DNA of 64,000 nucleotides from Spirochaetales bacterium (GTDB lineage: Bacteria > Spirochaetota > Spirochaetia > DAHUYW01). Numbering within the stretch: the stretch's first letter is position 1; every line of letters starts with the position of its first letter. Of the stretch, positions 17,336-25,860 are shown piece by piece. The position numbers were made by a program, and so were the translations under genes. The notes below the pieces were generated by a model. The model did not search any database and had not been told where the DNA came from. It saw only the letters and a program-made list of their open reading frames with translations. The stretch lies in NCBI GenBank assembly GCA_027306915.1, contig DAHUYW010000014.1:1-64000 (forward strand), in the 5' to 3' direction.

Positions 17336-17463
17336 TCTTTTCTTCGAGGGAGGGAGAAATCCCGACCGGCGGTGACAGTCCGCAATCCGGAGCGTTGTTC
17401 GCGACGGGGGAAACGGTGAAATTCCGTTACCGACAGTGCAAGTCTGGATGGGAGAGGAAAAGA
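17336..17463 (+). ncRNA. FMN riboswitch (RFN element)
   Basis: The conserved FMN-aptamer core is clear: GACCGGCGGTGACAGTCCGC near 17363-17382, then GGTGAAATTCC, TACCGACAGT and AGTCTGGATGGGAGA near 17416-17455. The ends pair as P1 (CTTTTCTTC at the 5' side with GAGGAAAAG at the 3' side). FMN binding normally switches off riboflavin synthesis or uptake genes. Here it controls the ABC transporter genes that follow, so it marks them as flavin transporters. Confidence 0.95.
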
Positions 17464-17472
17464 GGGGCCTTT

Positions 17473-17490
17473 TTGTATAAGCCTATACAA
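17473..17490 (+). promoter_or_regulatory. Hairpin in the riboswitch expression platform
   Basis: TTGTATA, loop AGCC, TATACAA: a perfect 7-bp stem right after the aptamer and a CCTTTTTG stretch. The following CCACCTCTCTTT can pair with the purine-rich 3' side of P1. I cannot tell from the sequence whether control is by termination or by hiding the ribosome site at about 17533. Confidence 0.45.
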
Positions 17491-17543
17491 GCACCACCTC
17501 TCTTTGTTGCTCCCCCTTCCAGAGCTCGGGACCAGGAAAGCAC

Positions 17544-19256
17544 ATGGAAGCGCGGGAGTTTGCCAGCGCAAGAGACGATGCCTCGGCTGCTTCGGACGAC
17601 AGCTCTCCGGTAATCGCGGTCGAAGGACTTCGCTTCGGTTTCAATACACAGCCTGTGCTTGAGGACATTGCCTTCACCGTCGGGCCGGAGGAGTTTGTCT
17701 CTTTCATCGGACCCTCGGGGTGCGGCAAGACGACACTCCTCTACCTTCTGCTTGGCCTCCACAAGGGCTATACGGGCCATATCGAGGTCCGGGCAGCGAA
17801 GACCTCCTTTGTCTTTCAGCACGATTCGTTGCTCGAATGGCGCGATGCGCTCTCGAATGTCCTTCTTCCGCTGGAGGTCGCAGGCGTCGCGGTTGACGAA
17901 GGGGTGAGGCAAGAAGCGCAGCAGATGCTTGAGCTCGTCGGTCTGAACGGTTTCGGTCATCTCTATCCGGCGGAGCTTTCGGGGGGAATGAAGAAGCGGG
18001 TGGAGCTCGCCCGGGCGCTCATCACCCGGCCTGAGCTGCTCATTCTCGACGAGCCGTTCTCCTCGCTCGATATTCTGAGCAGAGAGCGGCTCAATCTCCT
18101 CCTGAAGCGGATCCATGTCGAAAGACGCTCGACCGTGGTCATGGTCACCCACTCGGTCGAAGAGGCATGTTTCTTGTCCGATCGGGTCTACGTCCTTTCG
18201 GGAGCGCCGGCGCGGCTTCTTGAGGTTGAAACCATTCCGCGGGAGACCGAGAGTGTGCGCGAGCAGTTCTCGCTCTCCGGCGCGGAGGTTCAAGCGAACA
18301 ATGCGATCCGCGCTGCTGCCAAGACCCTGTGGAACAACACCCAGGAGATAGCCGAGCAGGAAGGCGCGCTCAAGCGCTCTCTTGCGGGGCTGAAGATCAC
18401 GCGCGCAGTCCGATCCGCTCGGACCCGCGAGCCAGAGGAGAGCGAGCTGATCCGGAGGAGCCTCCTCGCGCGCGTCGGGGGGCAGCTTCAGCACCGGTAC
18501 AATCTGTTCCTGATTCCCATCGAGCTCGTGGCGCTCTTCTACATCGTGACGTTCGTGAAGGTTCACCTTCAGGTTCCCGATTTCGTTTTCCCGTTGCCGG
18601 GCGAGGTGCTGCGCCGCTTCATCTCGACCCTGGTGGACGGATCGATCCTCCGGGATCTCGAAGCCACCCTCTACGAGTCCGCCTTCGGCTTTCTCATCGC
18701 CTTTGCCATTACCCTCATCCTCGGATACACCATTGCCAAGTCCCGCGTCGTGTTCAATTTGGCCATGCCCTACCTCGTTGCGCTGAACACGATCCCTTCG
18801 GTGGCGCTTGCCCCCTTCCTGGTGTTGTGGTTCGGCTTCGGACTGACACCCAAGATCATCACCTGCGTCATCGTCATGTTCTTTCCCATGCTCATCAACA
18901 ACGTCTCGGCGATTGCGCTCGCATCGGAGCGAACTCGCGTCCTTGTCACCTTCTACCGTCCGTCGCGCCTGAAGGCATTCACCAAGTTCGAGTTTCCTGC
19001 GGCCCTTCCGGTCATAGCAAGCGGTATCAAGGTCTCGATAACGCTTTCGGTGATCGGGGCGGTCGTCGGAGAGTTTGTGTCGGGCCACAGCGGGCTCGGA
19101 TCGCTCGTTAATGAGGCGAAGGCCAACTTCGACATGCCGCTGATGTTCGTCGGTCTTCTGTGGCTCAGCCTGCTGGGGCTCTTCTATTTCGGCGTCGCCA
19201 CCGCCGTTTTCGCGCTCGTGAATCGACGGCGAAAGTTCCCATCGGCGGGCCGTTAG
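17544..19256 (+). CDS. Flavin ABC transporter, ATPase and permease fused in one chain (RibX-like)
   Basis: Fusion protein (570 aa). Residues 25-240 are an ABC ATPase of the NrtD/SsuB/TauB branch with Walker A GPSGCGKTT (56-64), signature LSGGM (145-149), Walker B LLILDEP (D169-E170) and H-loop MVTHSVEEA. After a charged linker with a coiled-coil-like stretch (IAEQEGALKRSLAG), residues 320-565 are a BPD_transp_1 permease with about six helices. These two parts are normally separate proteins. Placement directly behind an FMN riboswitch and before an NMT1-type binding protein makes it a RibXY-type riboflavin importer; substrate is inferred from the riboswitch. Start ATG 17544 has AGGAAAG just upstream. 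Confidence 0.9.
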   Translation: MEAREFASARDDASAASDDSSPVIAVEGLRFGFNTQPVLEDIAFTVGPEEFVSFIGPSGCGKTTLLYLLLGLHKGYTGHIEVRAAKTSFVFQHDSLLEWRDALSNVLLPLEVAGVAVDEGVRQEAQQMLELVGLNGFGHLYPAELSGGMKKRVELARALITRPELLILDEPFSSLDILSRERLNLLLKRIHVERRSTVVMVTHSVEEACFLSDRVYVLSGAPARLLEVETIPRETESVREQFSLSGAEVQANNAIRAAAKTLWNNTQEIAEQEGALKRSLAGLKITRAVRSARTREPEESELIRRSLLARVGGQLQHRYNLFLIPIELVALFYIVTFVKVHLQVPDFVFPLPGEVLRRFISTLVDGSILRDLEATLYESAFGFLIAFAITLILGYTIAKSRVVFNLAMPYLVALNTIPSVALAPFLVLWFGFGLTPKIITCVIVMFFPMLINNVSAIALASERTRVLVTFYRPSRLKAFTKFEFPAALPVIASGIKVSITLSVIGAVVGEFVSGHSGLGSLVNEAKANFDMPLMFVGLLWLSLLGLFYFGVATAVFALVNRRRKFPSAGR

Positions 19257-19284
19257 GGCGGCCGCTATTCCTTGGAGGTCACGT

Positions 19285-20289
19285 GTGAGACGACAACGAC
19301 TCTTTTCTATGGAGGGCGGCCGCGCCGGGCGGCTGCGCGTGTTTGTCACGGCAGGGGCGATTCTTATCGCTGTGGGTGCGCTTTTTCCGGCTGGAGCCCA
19401 CGGCCAACAGCTTTCCACCGTGCGGCTCGCGATCGGTTACATCCCCAACATCCAGTTCACCCCGCTTTACGTCGGCATCGACAAGGGCTTCTACCGCGAC
19501 GAGGGGATCAATCTGCAGATCCAGTACGGCTTCGGGATCGACATCTTTTCGCTCCTCGCGCTTAAGCGGATCGACGTTGGGCTGTCGGACTCGGATCAGC
19601 TCATCCTCGCGGGATCGAAGGGGATCGGGCTGCAGGCGATCTACCAGTACTATCAAAGCGATCCGATTGCGATAGTCGCAAAGAAAGAGGTGGTCTCCAG
19701 AGCGAGCGACTTTGCCGGGAAGAAGATCGGGACTCCGGAGCTCTTCGGCTCAAGCTACATCGGCCTCATGCTTTTCCTCAACCATTATCACCTCACCGGC
19801 AAGGTCGCCGTCGAGCGGATCGGCTACAGCCAGATCCCCGCCCTCATGAGCGACCGGGTCGCCGGGGCGGTGTGCTTTATCACGAACGAGACCGTGAAGC
19901 TACGCCAGTTGGGAATTCCCATCCAGGAGTGGGATGTCCGGGACTTTTCGAACATGGTTGGTTCGTCCTTCATAAGCTCGCAGGCGATTATCGCCGAGCG
20001 TGGGGATCTTCTCCGCCGCTTCATCGCCGGGACGCGGAAGGCGACCGCCTACACCGTCGATCACCCCGAAGAAGCCCTCGATATCGCAATGCGCTACTTG
20101 GACTCCGCGGAGCGGAGCCAGCGCCCCTTCCTCGCGGCATCGCTTGCCTCGACGATCAGTCTCTTCCGATCGCCTGAGGCCTACGGCGCCATCGCTCCTG
20201 CCGCCTACCAGGGGTCCATCCAGAGCCTCGCGGGGATTGGCATGATCCCGGAGAGTTATCCGGCCGCCCGAATCATCCACCCCTTCTAG
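19285..20289 (+). CDS. NMT1/THI5-like substrate-binding protein, probable riboflavin-binding (RibY-like)
   Basis: Secreted binding protein (334 aa) partner of the fused ABC protein, 28 bp downstream. GTG 19285 is the start, with GGAGG 6 nt before it. Residues 17-40 are a signal peptide (FVTAGAILIAVGALFPAGAHGQ) without lipobox. The mature protein starts VRLAIGYIPNIQFTPLYVGIDKGFYRDEG, the hallmark of the NMT1 fold that also includes pyrimidine-binding ThiY proteins; the Cys-rich pyrimidine motif of THI5 is missing. Riboflavin or a related flavin is the expected ligand because the operon is under an FMN riboswitch. Confidence 0.88.
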   Translation: MRRQRLFSMEGGRAGRLRVFVTAGAILIAVGALFPAGAHGQQLSTVRLAIGYIPNIQFTPLYVGIDKGFYRDEGINLQIQYGFGIDIFSLLALKRIDVGLSDSDQLILAGSKGIGLQAIYQYYQSDPIAIVAKKEVVSRASDFAGKKIGTPELFGSSYIGLMLFLNHYHLTGKVAVERIGYSQIPALMSDRVAGAVCFITNETVKLRQLGIPIQEWDVRDFSNMVGSSFISSQAIIAERGDLLRRFIAGTRKATAYTVDHPEEALDIAMRYLDSAERSQRPFLAASLASTISLFRSPEAYGAIAPAAYQGSIQSLAGIGMIPESYPAARIIHPF

Positions 20290-20350
20290 AAACGGAGGGG
20301 CTCTTCCCGGCGCGACAGGGTCGCGACCTTGCCCAGAAAGCGCGGTTATA

Positions 20351-20377
20351 TTCACAAAAGCTGACGACGAGTATAAT
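20351..20377 (+). promoter_or_regulatory. Candidate promoter of the degenerate-GGDEF gene
   Basis: A perfect -10 TATAAT at 20372-20377 lies 28 bp before the ATG at 20406. The best -35 candidates (TTCACA at 15 nt or TATTCA at 17 nt) are weak. Confidence 0.4.
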
Positions 20378-20405
20378 CATAGAGAGCCTGAAGGCGGTGG
20401 AAGAA

Positions 20406-23054
20406 ATGGCCGGTAGCCCTCCTAAACGATACAATCCCGGGGAGCTACAGCGAACCCGAGAGCATCTCGGCGAGCTGACGCCGGAAGAGGCACGCCGCAT
20501 GGCAAAGCGCCTTGGCGGCCAAGTCGGCGTCGAACGGGCCACGGAGAAGGTGGAGACCGGCTACCGAAAGCTTTCCGGACTCAATAGGAGACGAGTAGAC
20601 AGTCTCGTTCCAAAGGAGCGGGTGGCTCCACGGGGGCCTGGATCAGACCCCGCAGACCCTCCCGAGGCTCAAGGGGGGGCTTCGGACGAACGGACAGCGG
20701 AGGCGGGCCCAGCCCGGCCGGGCTACTTTGATCTTGTCAGGATGAGCTTCGCCGCCGCGCGCGTGGAGCATCAGCTGAAAACCCTTCCGCACGCAGCAGC
20801 CTCCCTCTTCGCAATCTTCGGCCAGGTAGAGGATTTCGCCAACCCCGACTTCCTCCGAAACAGCGACAAGCTTATCTTCACGCCGATCGAGAGTCTTGTC
20901 CTTGCAGTTCGCCAGCTCCTCGCGCGCAATGCGAAGGCTGCCGCCTTCAAGCTGCAGATCCCCTATTTCAAGCAGATCCTCTCGGTCATCAACGATTGGG
21001 ACATCGAAGGAATAAGCAGGGAGCTTTCCCGCCTGCAGCGCGATCCCCGCGGGGTGACCTTTGCGGACTGCCGCCGGTTGTGCGTCATGCTTTTCAGGCC
21101 GCTCATGATGCTTGGTGACCTCGACCCGACCTACCATATCGCATCGGCAATAAAGCACCTCCAGGATCTGAACCTCCTTGCCATGCCCAAGCACTCCCCG
21201 GATGCCGAAAAGGTCCGGCTCCAGTATGCGGCCGCGCGCGATGACCTCATTCCGGTCTTTCGGCGCTTGCGGGAGCGGTGCTATCCCCTTCTCATGAGGC
21301 TCGCCTCGGTCCGGTATTCGCCCTACCCGGAGTTCTTCCGGGTGCAGCGGGAGGTCATCCTCGGATTTCTTTCCCTTTCTCGAGAGGAGGTCATTCCCGC
21401 CAAGGACCTCACCGACGTCACGCAGGCTGCGGCGCTCGCTTCTCCGCCCGCCGCGGAGGCGGCGGCCCCGAAGGGTCAGTCGGAAGGGCGGGAGAGCGAG
21501 GCAAAACCCTTCCCGGCACGGGTGGTCCGGGGCCTCGAGTTCCTGGATCAGCTCTTTCCGCAGGCGGGCTTTGCACGGCTCGCGGACTATCCTGATCTCT
21601 ATCCGTATTTTCAACCTCTGTTCAACTTCCCGCGCGGGGTGGAGCTGATACCTCCGGAAGACCCCCTTCAGCAGGTCGTTGTGCTCGTCGCCGTGCTTCA
21701 GCAGCTCTTCTACGGTTTCCGCGCAATCCGCTTTCGTGCATTCGAGGATTCTCACGGCAACAGGGTGGCCGTGAACGAGAGGATCGAGGCGCTTACCGCC
21801 AACTGGCACCTCTTTCTCGACGAGGTGATCGGCAAGAACTACGCAGGCAATCTCGACGAGGCGTGTCGGCAGCTCGAGCGGAACCGCGACTTCCTGCTTA
21901 CCGATTATGGCGACAAGGTCGAGACGGATCTCCAGTGGACCAAGCGTCGTTTTCTCCTGCCTCATCTTGCGATCCGCGCGGCGAAGGGGATTCGGCCGGC
22001 CTTCGCATCGAACCTACCCAAGCTTCCGGACACCGTCCGAGACCTGAAGGAGACCATCGGGCTTATCGTCGACGACGTTGAGAGCAAACGCCTGCAGAGC
22101 ATCGATAACCCGTGGGACGATTTCTCCTTCGCAATCGAAGATTTCCTCTCGAAGCGGATTCGCTTGGTCTTGAGCCGGCGGGTCAATCCGGAGCAGTACC
22201 TCGGAAAACGCATCTCAAACATCAGCCTCATCGTCCACGCGGGCCTTGTCTTGGCAGTCCTTGAATACCTGACAACGAGCCCCGACAGCTTCTACTACAA
22301 AGCCAAAGAGTACCCCCTCTATCGGACCGAGGTGGGCCGGCCCGGGATGCCCCAGTACAACGTCCCGCTTGAGAATCCCTATGAGGTCATTGAGGCGACG
22401 GAGCGCTATCGAGTCTCCTCAGGCGATGTGAAGAGGCGGGCCGCTGCCGAGAGACCCCTGCATTCCGACCAGCCGGCGGCAGGCGAAGCCCCGCAGGAGA
22501 GCACCGGCAGTGGGCCCCTGCCGCAAGGCGCCGGAACGTCGGGCGAAAAGCGAGATCCCCTTACCGGGATGGCCCTCCTCAAGGAGCTCACCACCCGCCT
22601 CGACCAGCTCGTTGGGTTGGACCCGGACGGCGAGCAACCCTTTGTCCTCCTTGCCGTCAGCCTCAGACACTTCGCCGAGCTTTCGAAGGAGTACGGTAGC
22701 GCCTATGCCGAACCTGCGTTGAAAACGGCCGCGGACATTATCATGGGCGAGATCCGGCCCGACGTCGATGTGCCCTACCGGGTGGGGGCGGCCGGCTTTG
22801 TCATCCTGCTCCTCGACGCGCGGGCCGGGGATTCGGCTCAGCTCGCCGGGCGGCTCGCCAAGAGGTTTCACGCGACCGTGGTGGGAACGGATCCCCTTGC
22901 GGTCTCGATCGGAACCGTGGAGCGCCGCGGCGGATGGCCCATCGAGCGGCTTCTCAAGCTCACCGAGGGCACCATCCGCGAGGCAGCCAAGCGTCCCTCC
23001 CCTTCGATGGTGACCTACGACCCTTCGAGCGACAGCTTCATCCCGCTCGTTTAG
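20406..23054 (+). CDS. Large protein with degenerate C-terminal GGDEF domain
   Basis: Unrecognised 882-aa protein, probably cytoplasmic: no signal peptide or membrane helix is evident. Residues 1-100 are charged and low-complexity; 100-680 are mostly helical with many Leu/Phe/Arg heptad-like stretches; the last 170 resemble a diguanylate cyclase domain, starting DPLTG near 717 and with YRVGAAGFVILL near 791 where active enzymes have RxGGDEF. The catalytic GGDEF is lost, so it should not make c-di-GMP; it may bind nucleotide or act as a scaffold. ATG 20406 is preferred to GTG 20397 because GGTGG precedes it. It converges on thyX with a 10-bp gap. Confidence 0.8.
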   Translation: MAGSPPKRYNPGELQRTREHLGELTPEEARRMAKRLGGQVGVERATEKVETGYRKLSGLNRRRVDSLVPKERVAPRGPGSDPADPPEAQGGASDERTAEAGPARPGYFDLVRMSFAAARVEHQLKTLPHAAASLFAIFGQVEDFANPDFLRNSDKLIFTPIESLVLAVRQLLARNAKAAAFKLQIPYFKQILSVINDWDIEGISRELSRLQRDPRGVTFADCRRLCVMLFRPLMMLGDLDPTYHIASAIKHLQDLNLLAMPKHSPDAEKVRLQYAAARDDLIPVFRRLRERCYPLLMRLASVRYSPYPEFFRVQREVILGFLSLSREEVIPAKDLTDVTQAAALASPPAAEAAAPKGQSEGRESEAKPFPARVVRGLEFLDQLFPQAGFARLADYPDLYPYFQPLFNFPRGVELIPPEDPLQQVVVLVAVLQQLFYGFRAIRFRAFEDSHGNRVAVNERIEALTANWHLFLDEVIGKNYAGNLDEACRQLERNRDFLLTDYGDKVETDLQWTKRRFLLPHLAIRAAKGIRPAFASNLPKLPDTVRDLKETIGLIVDDVESKRLQSIDNPWDDFSFAIEDFLSKRIRLVLSRRVNPEQYLGKRISNISLIVHAGLVLAVLEYLTTSPDSFYYKAKEYPLYRTEVGRPGMPQYNVPLENPYEVIEATERYRVSSGDVKRRAAAERPLHSDQPAAGEAPQESTGSGPLPQGAGTSGEKRDPLTGMALLKELTTRLDQLVGLDPDGEQPFVLLAVSLRHFAELSKEYGSAYAEPALKTAADIIMGEIRPDVDVPYRVGAAGFVILLLDARAGDSAQLAGRLAKRFHATVVGTDPLAVSIGTVERRGGWPIERLLKLTEGTIREAAKRPSPSMVTYDPSSDSFIPLV

Positions 23055-23064
23055 CGCCGCTCCC

Positions 23065-23904
23065 TCAGGAGAGAAGCCTCTCTCCGCGCAGCTTCGCCTG
23101 GAAGCGCTCAAGCGCTCTACCCGTCAGCGTCACCTCCGTCCCGCCAAGCAGCTGCTTGAGCGCCTCCATCTCCCGCCGTGAAAACTGGATGCCGCCGAGA
23201 ACGTAGTCGTCAAACGCCTCGCAGGCGAGGGGGCAGACCCGTTTCGCAATCTCGTGGAGAACGAGGGCATAATCCCGGATCTCCTTCTGCGCGTGAGGAT
23301 CCATGCGAAGCTTGAGGAAATGGAAGAGGTTGTGGAGGTCGATCTGCCAGTACATCTCCGTGTAGGTGCTCAAGGGAAGGTTAACCCGAGCGAGCTCTCG
23401 GGCTATGTTGTCCTCGAGAATCTTCCGGTAGTCCTGGTAGGCGCGGGCCTGGCCTGCGGCGAGGAGATCGATGGTTCGCCTGCGCACCTCGGGTTCGGCC
23501 GGTTCGGTGGCGCGGCCCTGTTTGTTTTCCTCGCTCTGCACCGCCACATCGTGCTCGTCGGGCAGGTAGAACTCGTCGCGCAGGACGCTGTAGCGTCCGG
23601 AGATCTCGTTCACCCGGGCGGTTCGATGGCGCAGCCACTGGCGGGCGACGAAGATCGGCATCTTCACGTGGAAGCTCATGATCACCTGCTCGAAAGGCGA
23701 GGTATGCTCGTTTCGCAGCAGGTAGGAGATCAAGCCCGAGTCCTTTCGAAAGCTCTTCGTACCCTCTCCGTAGGAAACACGGGCCGCCTGCACGATTCGC
23801 TCGTCGCCGCCAAGATAATCGACAAGCCGCACAAAGCCTTTCGAATGGACCGGAAACTCTTGGTCGAGGATCGCCTCGGCCTCCGGTACAACGCAGTGCG
23901 CCAT
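23065..23904 (-). CDS. thyX: Flavin-dependent thymidylate synthase
   Basis: Converts dUMP to dTMP using FAD, NADPH and methylene-tetrahydrofolate (279 aa). The ThyX motif RHRTARVNEISGR lies at residues 92-104, matching RHRxxSxNExSxR except for the first Ser position. The start ATG 23904 has GGGAGGT 5 nt upstream; the open frame extends further upstream but that part is unrelated. The long insert with EENKQGRATEPAEPE near residue 125 is charged and likely a loop. No thyA is in the window. Use of ThyX fits an anaerobic lifestyle. Confidence 0.96.
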   Translation of the reverse strand: MAHCVVPEAEAILDQEFPVHSKGFVRLVDYLGGDERIVQAARVSYGEGTKSFRKDSGLISYLLRNEHTSPFEQVIMSFHVKMPIFVARQWLRHRTARVNEISGRYSVLRDEFYLPDEHDVAVQSEENKQGRATEPAEPEVRRRTIDLLAAGQARAYQDYRKILEDNIARELARVNLPLSTYTEMYWQIDLHNLFHFLKLRMDPHAQKEIRDYALVLHEIAKRVCPLACEAFDDYVLGGIQFSRREMEALKQLLGGTEVTLTGRALERFQAKLRGERLLS

Positions 23905-23931
23905 GAGAACCTCCCTCTTGCTTTGACCGCC

Positions 23932-23961
23932 ATCATAGACGCCCGAGAGACTCCCTGTCAG
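23932..23961 (-). promoter_or_regulatory. Promoter of thyX
   Basis: Minus strand: CTGACA (23956-23961), 18-nt spacer, TATGAT (23932-23937), about 28 nt before the thyX ATG. Confidence 0.55.
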
Positions 23962-24004
23962 CCGTCCGGGCGCCGCGCCGCCCTGCGGCCGCTCTGTGCG
24001 CCGA

Positions 24005-24604
24005 TCAACGGCCGATAAACCGCGGTCGACATCGACCATTCGAGATCGAGAGCACTCGCCGGGCAAGGATATCGGCCGCCTCCACCGGGACGCTCCCTGC
24101 GATGGCGACCTGCGAGCCGAAGTCCGACTGTTCGAGACGGCCTCCGAGATCGATGACGATCCGCTCGACCGCGTCGTAGAGATCATAGGGCAGCTCGAGC
24201 GCGAAGGCGCGCATCGGAGCAAACTCCCGCACCGGCAGGCCGCGCATCGTCCCGCGGGCGGCCTCTGCGTAGGCCCGCGCGAGCCCGCCGGTGCCGAGCT
24301 TAGTGCCGCCGAAGTAGCGGGTCACGGTGAGGATGACGTTGGTGACTCCGCTCCCTTTCAAAACCTCGAGGATCGCTCTGCCTGCGGTCCCCTTCGGCTC
24401 GTGGTCATCGCTCATCCCGAAGAGGCTGCCCTGGCTGCCGAGCACGTAGGCATAGGCGACGTGGTCGCATCCGGGGTGTGCCGCGTGGTCGGCGGCCGCG
24501 GCAGCTCGCGCCTCCTGGGCGCTGGCGAGCGGAGCCGCCCGGCCAATGAAGCGGGAACGCCTCACGGTGAGCTCGCAGCGTGCCTCGCCGGTTGGAACCG
24601 TCAT
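24005..24604 (-). CDS. YigZ/IMPACT family protein (UPF0029)
   Basis: Conserved protein of the YigZ/IMPACT family (199 aa) of uncertain role; eukaryotic relatives regulate translation through GCN1. Start ATG 24604 is chosen because the family begins with a short strand (RCELTVRRSRFIGRAAPL); upstream codons overlap the CapA-like gene. The family core HVAYAYVLG ... SDDHEPKGTAGRAILEVL and TRYFGGTKLGTGGLARAYAEAAR is intact, followed by a ferredoxin-like C-terminal domain. Only 4 bp separate it from the CapA-like gene, so it is the third gene of that operon. Confidence 0.9.
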   Translation of the reverse strand: MTVPTGEARCELTVRRSRFIGRAAPLASAQEARAAAAADHAAHPGCDHVAYAYVLGSQGSLFGMSDDHEPKGTAGRAILEVLKGSGVTNVILTVTRYFGGTKLGTGGLARAYAEAARGTMRGLPVREFAPMRAFALELPYDLYDAVERIVIDLGGRLEQSDFGSQVAIAGSVPVEAADILARRVLSISNGRCRPRFIGR

Positions 24605-24608
24605 GCCG

Positions 24609-25853
24609 TCACCGCGAAAGATTAACCGGAAACGCGGCCGGCTCCGGCGACGCGAGCCTCTCCTCGGCCGGAGCATCTGCGCGCGCGACAAGCATCCTCA
24701 TCACCTCGTAGCGATAGCGATAGTAGGCCGACCATGGCCTCGGGAGGTCCTCTTCCGCAAGCTGCGATAGCGGCCTCACGACCATCTCTCCTTCTCTGTT
24801 CTTGTAGTTGCTGATAAGAAGGGGGTCGACGCTCACGACGGTGACCCTGCCGTCCACGCGGCCAACCTGCACCCGAAAGATGGCGGAGTCTCCGGTGTAG
24901 CAGCGGGCGACCCATGGCGTCTCCGGATCGATCTCGGAGGTTTGACCCGAGACGAAGTTCCCGTTCGAGTAGATGATGAGGCGGCGGACTCCATCGACGG
25001 TGATCAGCTCCCAGGGCTCGAGAACGTGGGGATGCTGGCACCACACGATATCCACTCCCGCCTCGACTGCCTCGTGAAAAAACTCCTCCTTTGCAGGATC
25101 CGGCGTCAGGGCATATTCGACACCGCCGTGCACCGACAGGATGAACAGATCGTACTGTTTGGTTATCGAGCGCAGGTAGGAGATGAAGCGCTCTCGCTCC
25201 GCCGGATCTCGATAGTCGACCACATCCACGAGATCGCTGTCGAGGCCGTAGTTCAGGAACTCGGTTATCGCAAGGTAGCCGATGCGAAAGCCGCGCTCCT
25301 CGATCGTCACCGGCCGCATCGGCATCTCGGGGTTCGGTCGGATCCCCGAGAAGTGAATGTCCTCGGTCTGCGCGAAGTGCTCCATGACGCGGTAGGTGCT
25401 CTCGACTCCCTTTCGACCATAGTCGTAGACGTGATTGTTGGCATCGGAAAAGACGTTGAACCCCGCGTCGATTGCCGCCTGGACGTAGTTGGGATGGATG
25501 GCGAACCGGGGCCATCCGGCGAGGGGCAGGGCGGGATCGATCGTGAGCTCGAGATTGGCGAAGGCGAGGTCTGCGGTGTGAAGGACCGGTGAGACCGCGT
25601 CATAGATTGCCGAGTAGGGTCGCTTCGAGTAGTTGATAGGGTGCGCCATGATATCGCCGGCGAAGGCGAGGGAGAGCACCCCCTCGGGCCGAAGGCCCGG
25701 TCCGCCGTCGGCGGGTGTTTCGATGCTTGGCCCTTCCGGGCGAACCGCCGCCCCCGACGCATCCCCGAAGGGCGCCTCGCCGGCCGTGAACAGCAAAAGG
25801 CACAGAAGGATGGCAGAGCTCAGGAGGAGCCGCGGGGCAAACCTTCTACGCAT
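24609..25853 (-). CDS. CapA-family (poly-gamma-glutamate type) metallophosphatase-fold protein
   Basis: PGA_cap family protein (414 aa), exported. Start ATG 25853 is used because a signal sequence follows (MRRRFAPRLLLSSAILLCLL). After a linker the catalytic fold begins with LSLAFAGDIMAH and contains FANLELTI, SDANNHVYDYG, LSVHGGVEY and CQHPHVLEPWE, matching the metal-ligand blocks of the family. CapA is needed for poly-glutamate capsule in bacilli, but the wider family also serves other surface polymers; no capB/capC partner is present, so a capsule role is not supported. It follows the hydrolase gene with a 7-bp gap. Confidence 0.88.
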   Translation of the reverse strand: MRRRFAPRLLLSSAILLCLLLFTAGEAPFGDASGAAVRPEGPSIETPADGGPGLRPEGVLSLAFAGDIMAHPINYSKRPYSAIYDAVSPVLHTADLAFANLELTIDPALPLAGWPRFAIHPNYVQAAIDAGFNVFSDANNHVYDYGRKGVESTYRVMEHFAQTEDIHFSGIRPNPEMPMRPVTIEERGFRIGYLAITEFLNYGLDSDLVDVVDYRDPAERERFISYLRSITKQYDLFILSVHGGVEYALTPDPAKEEFFHEAVEAGVDIVWCQHPHVLEPWELITVDGVRRLIIYSNGNFVSGQTSEIDPETPWVARCYTGDSAIFRVQVGRVDGRVTVVSVDPLLISNYKNREGEMVVRPLSQLAEEDLPRPWSAYYRYRYEVMRMLVARADAPAEERLASPEPAAFPVNLSR

Positions 25854-25860
25854 CGCCCTA

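Noticed and set aside
17427..19418. 663-codon open frame antisense to the fused ABC transporter
   Set aside because: It lies opposite a gene with every ABC motif and a clear start; the peptide is Arg/Glu-rich and covers the riboswitch in antisense.
20406..23054. Active diguanylate cyclase
   Set aside because: The GGDEF active-site loop is replaced and the metal-binding residues are missing.
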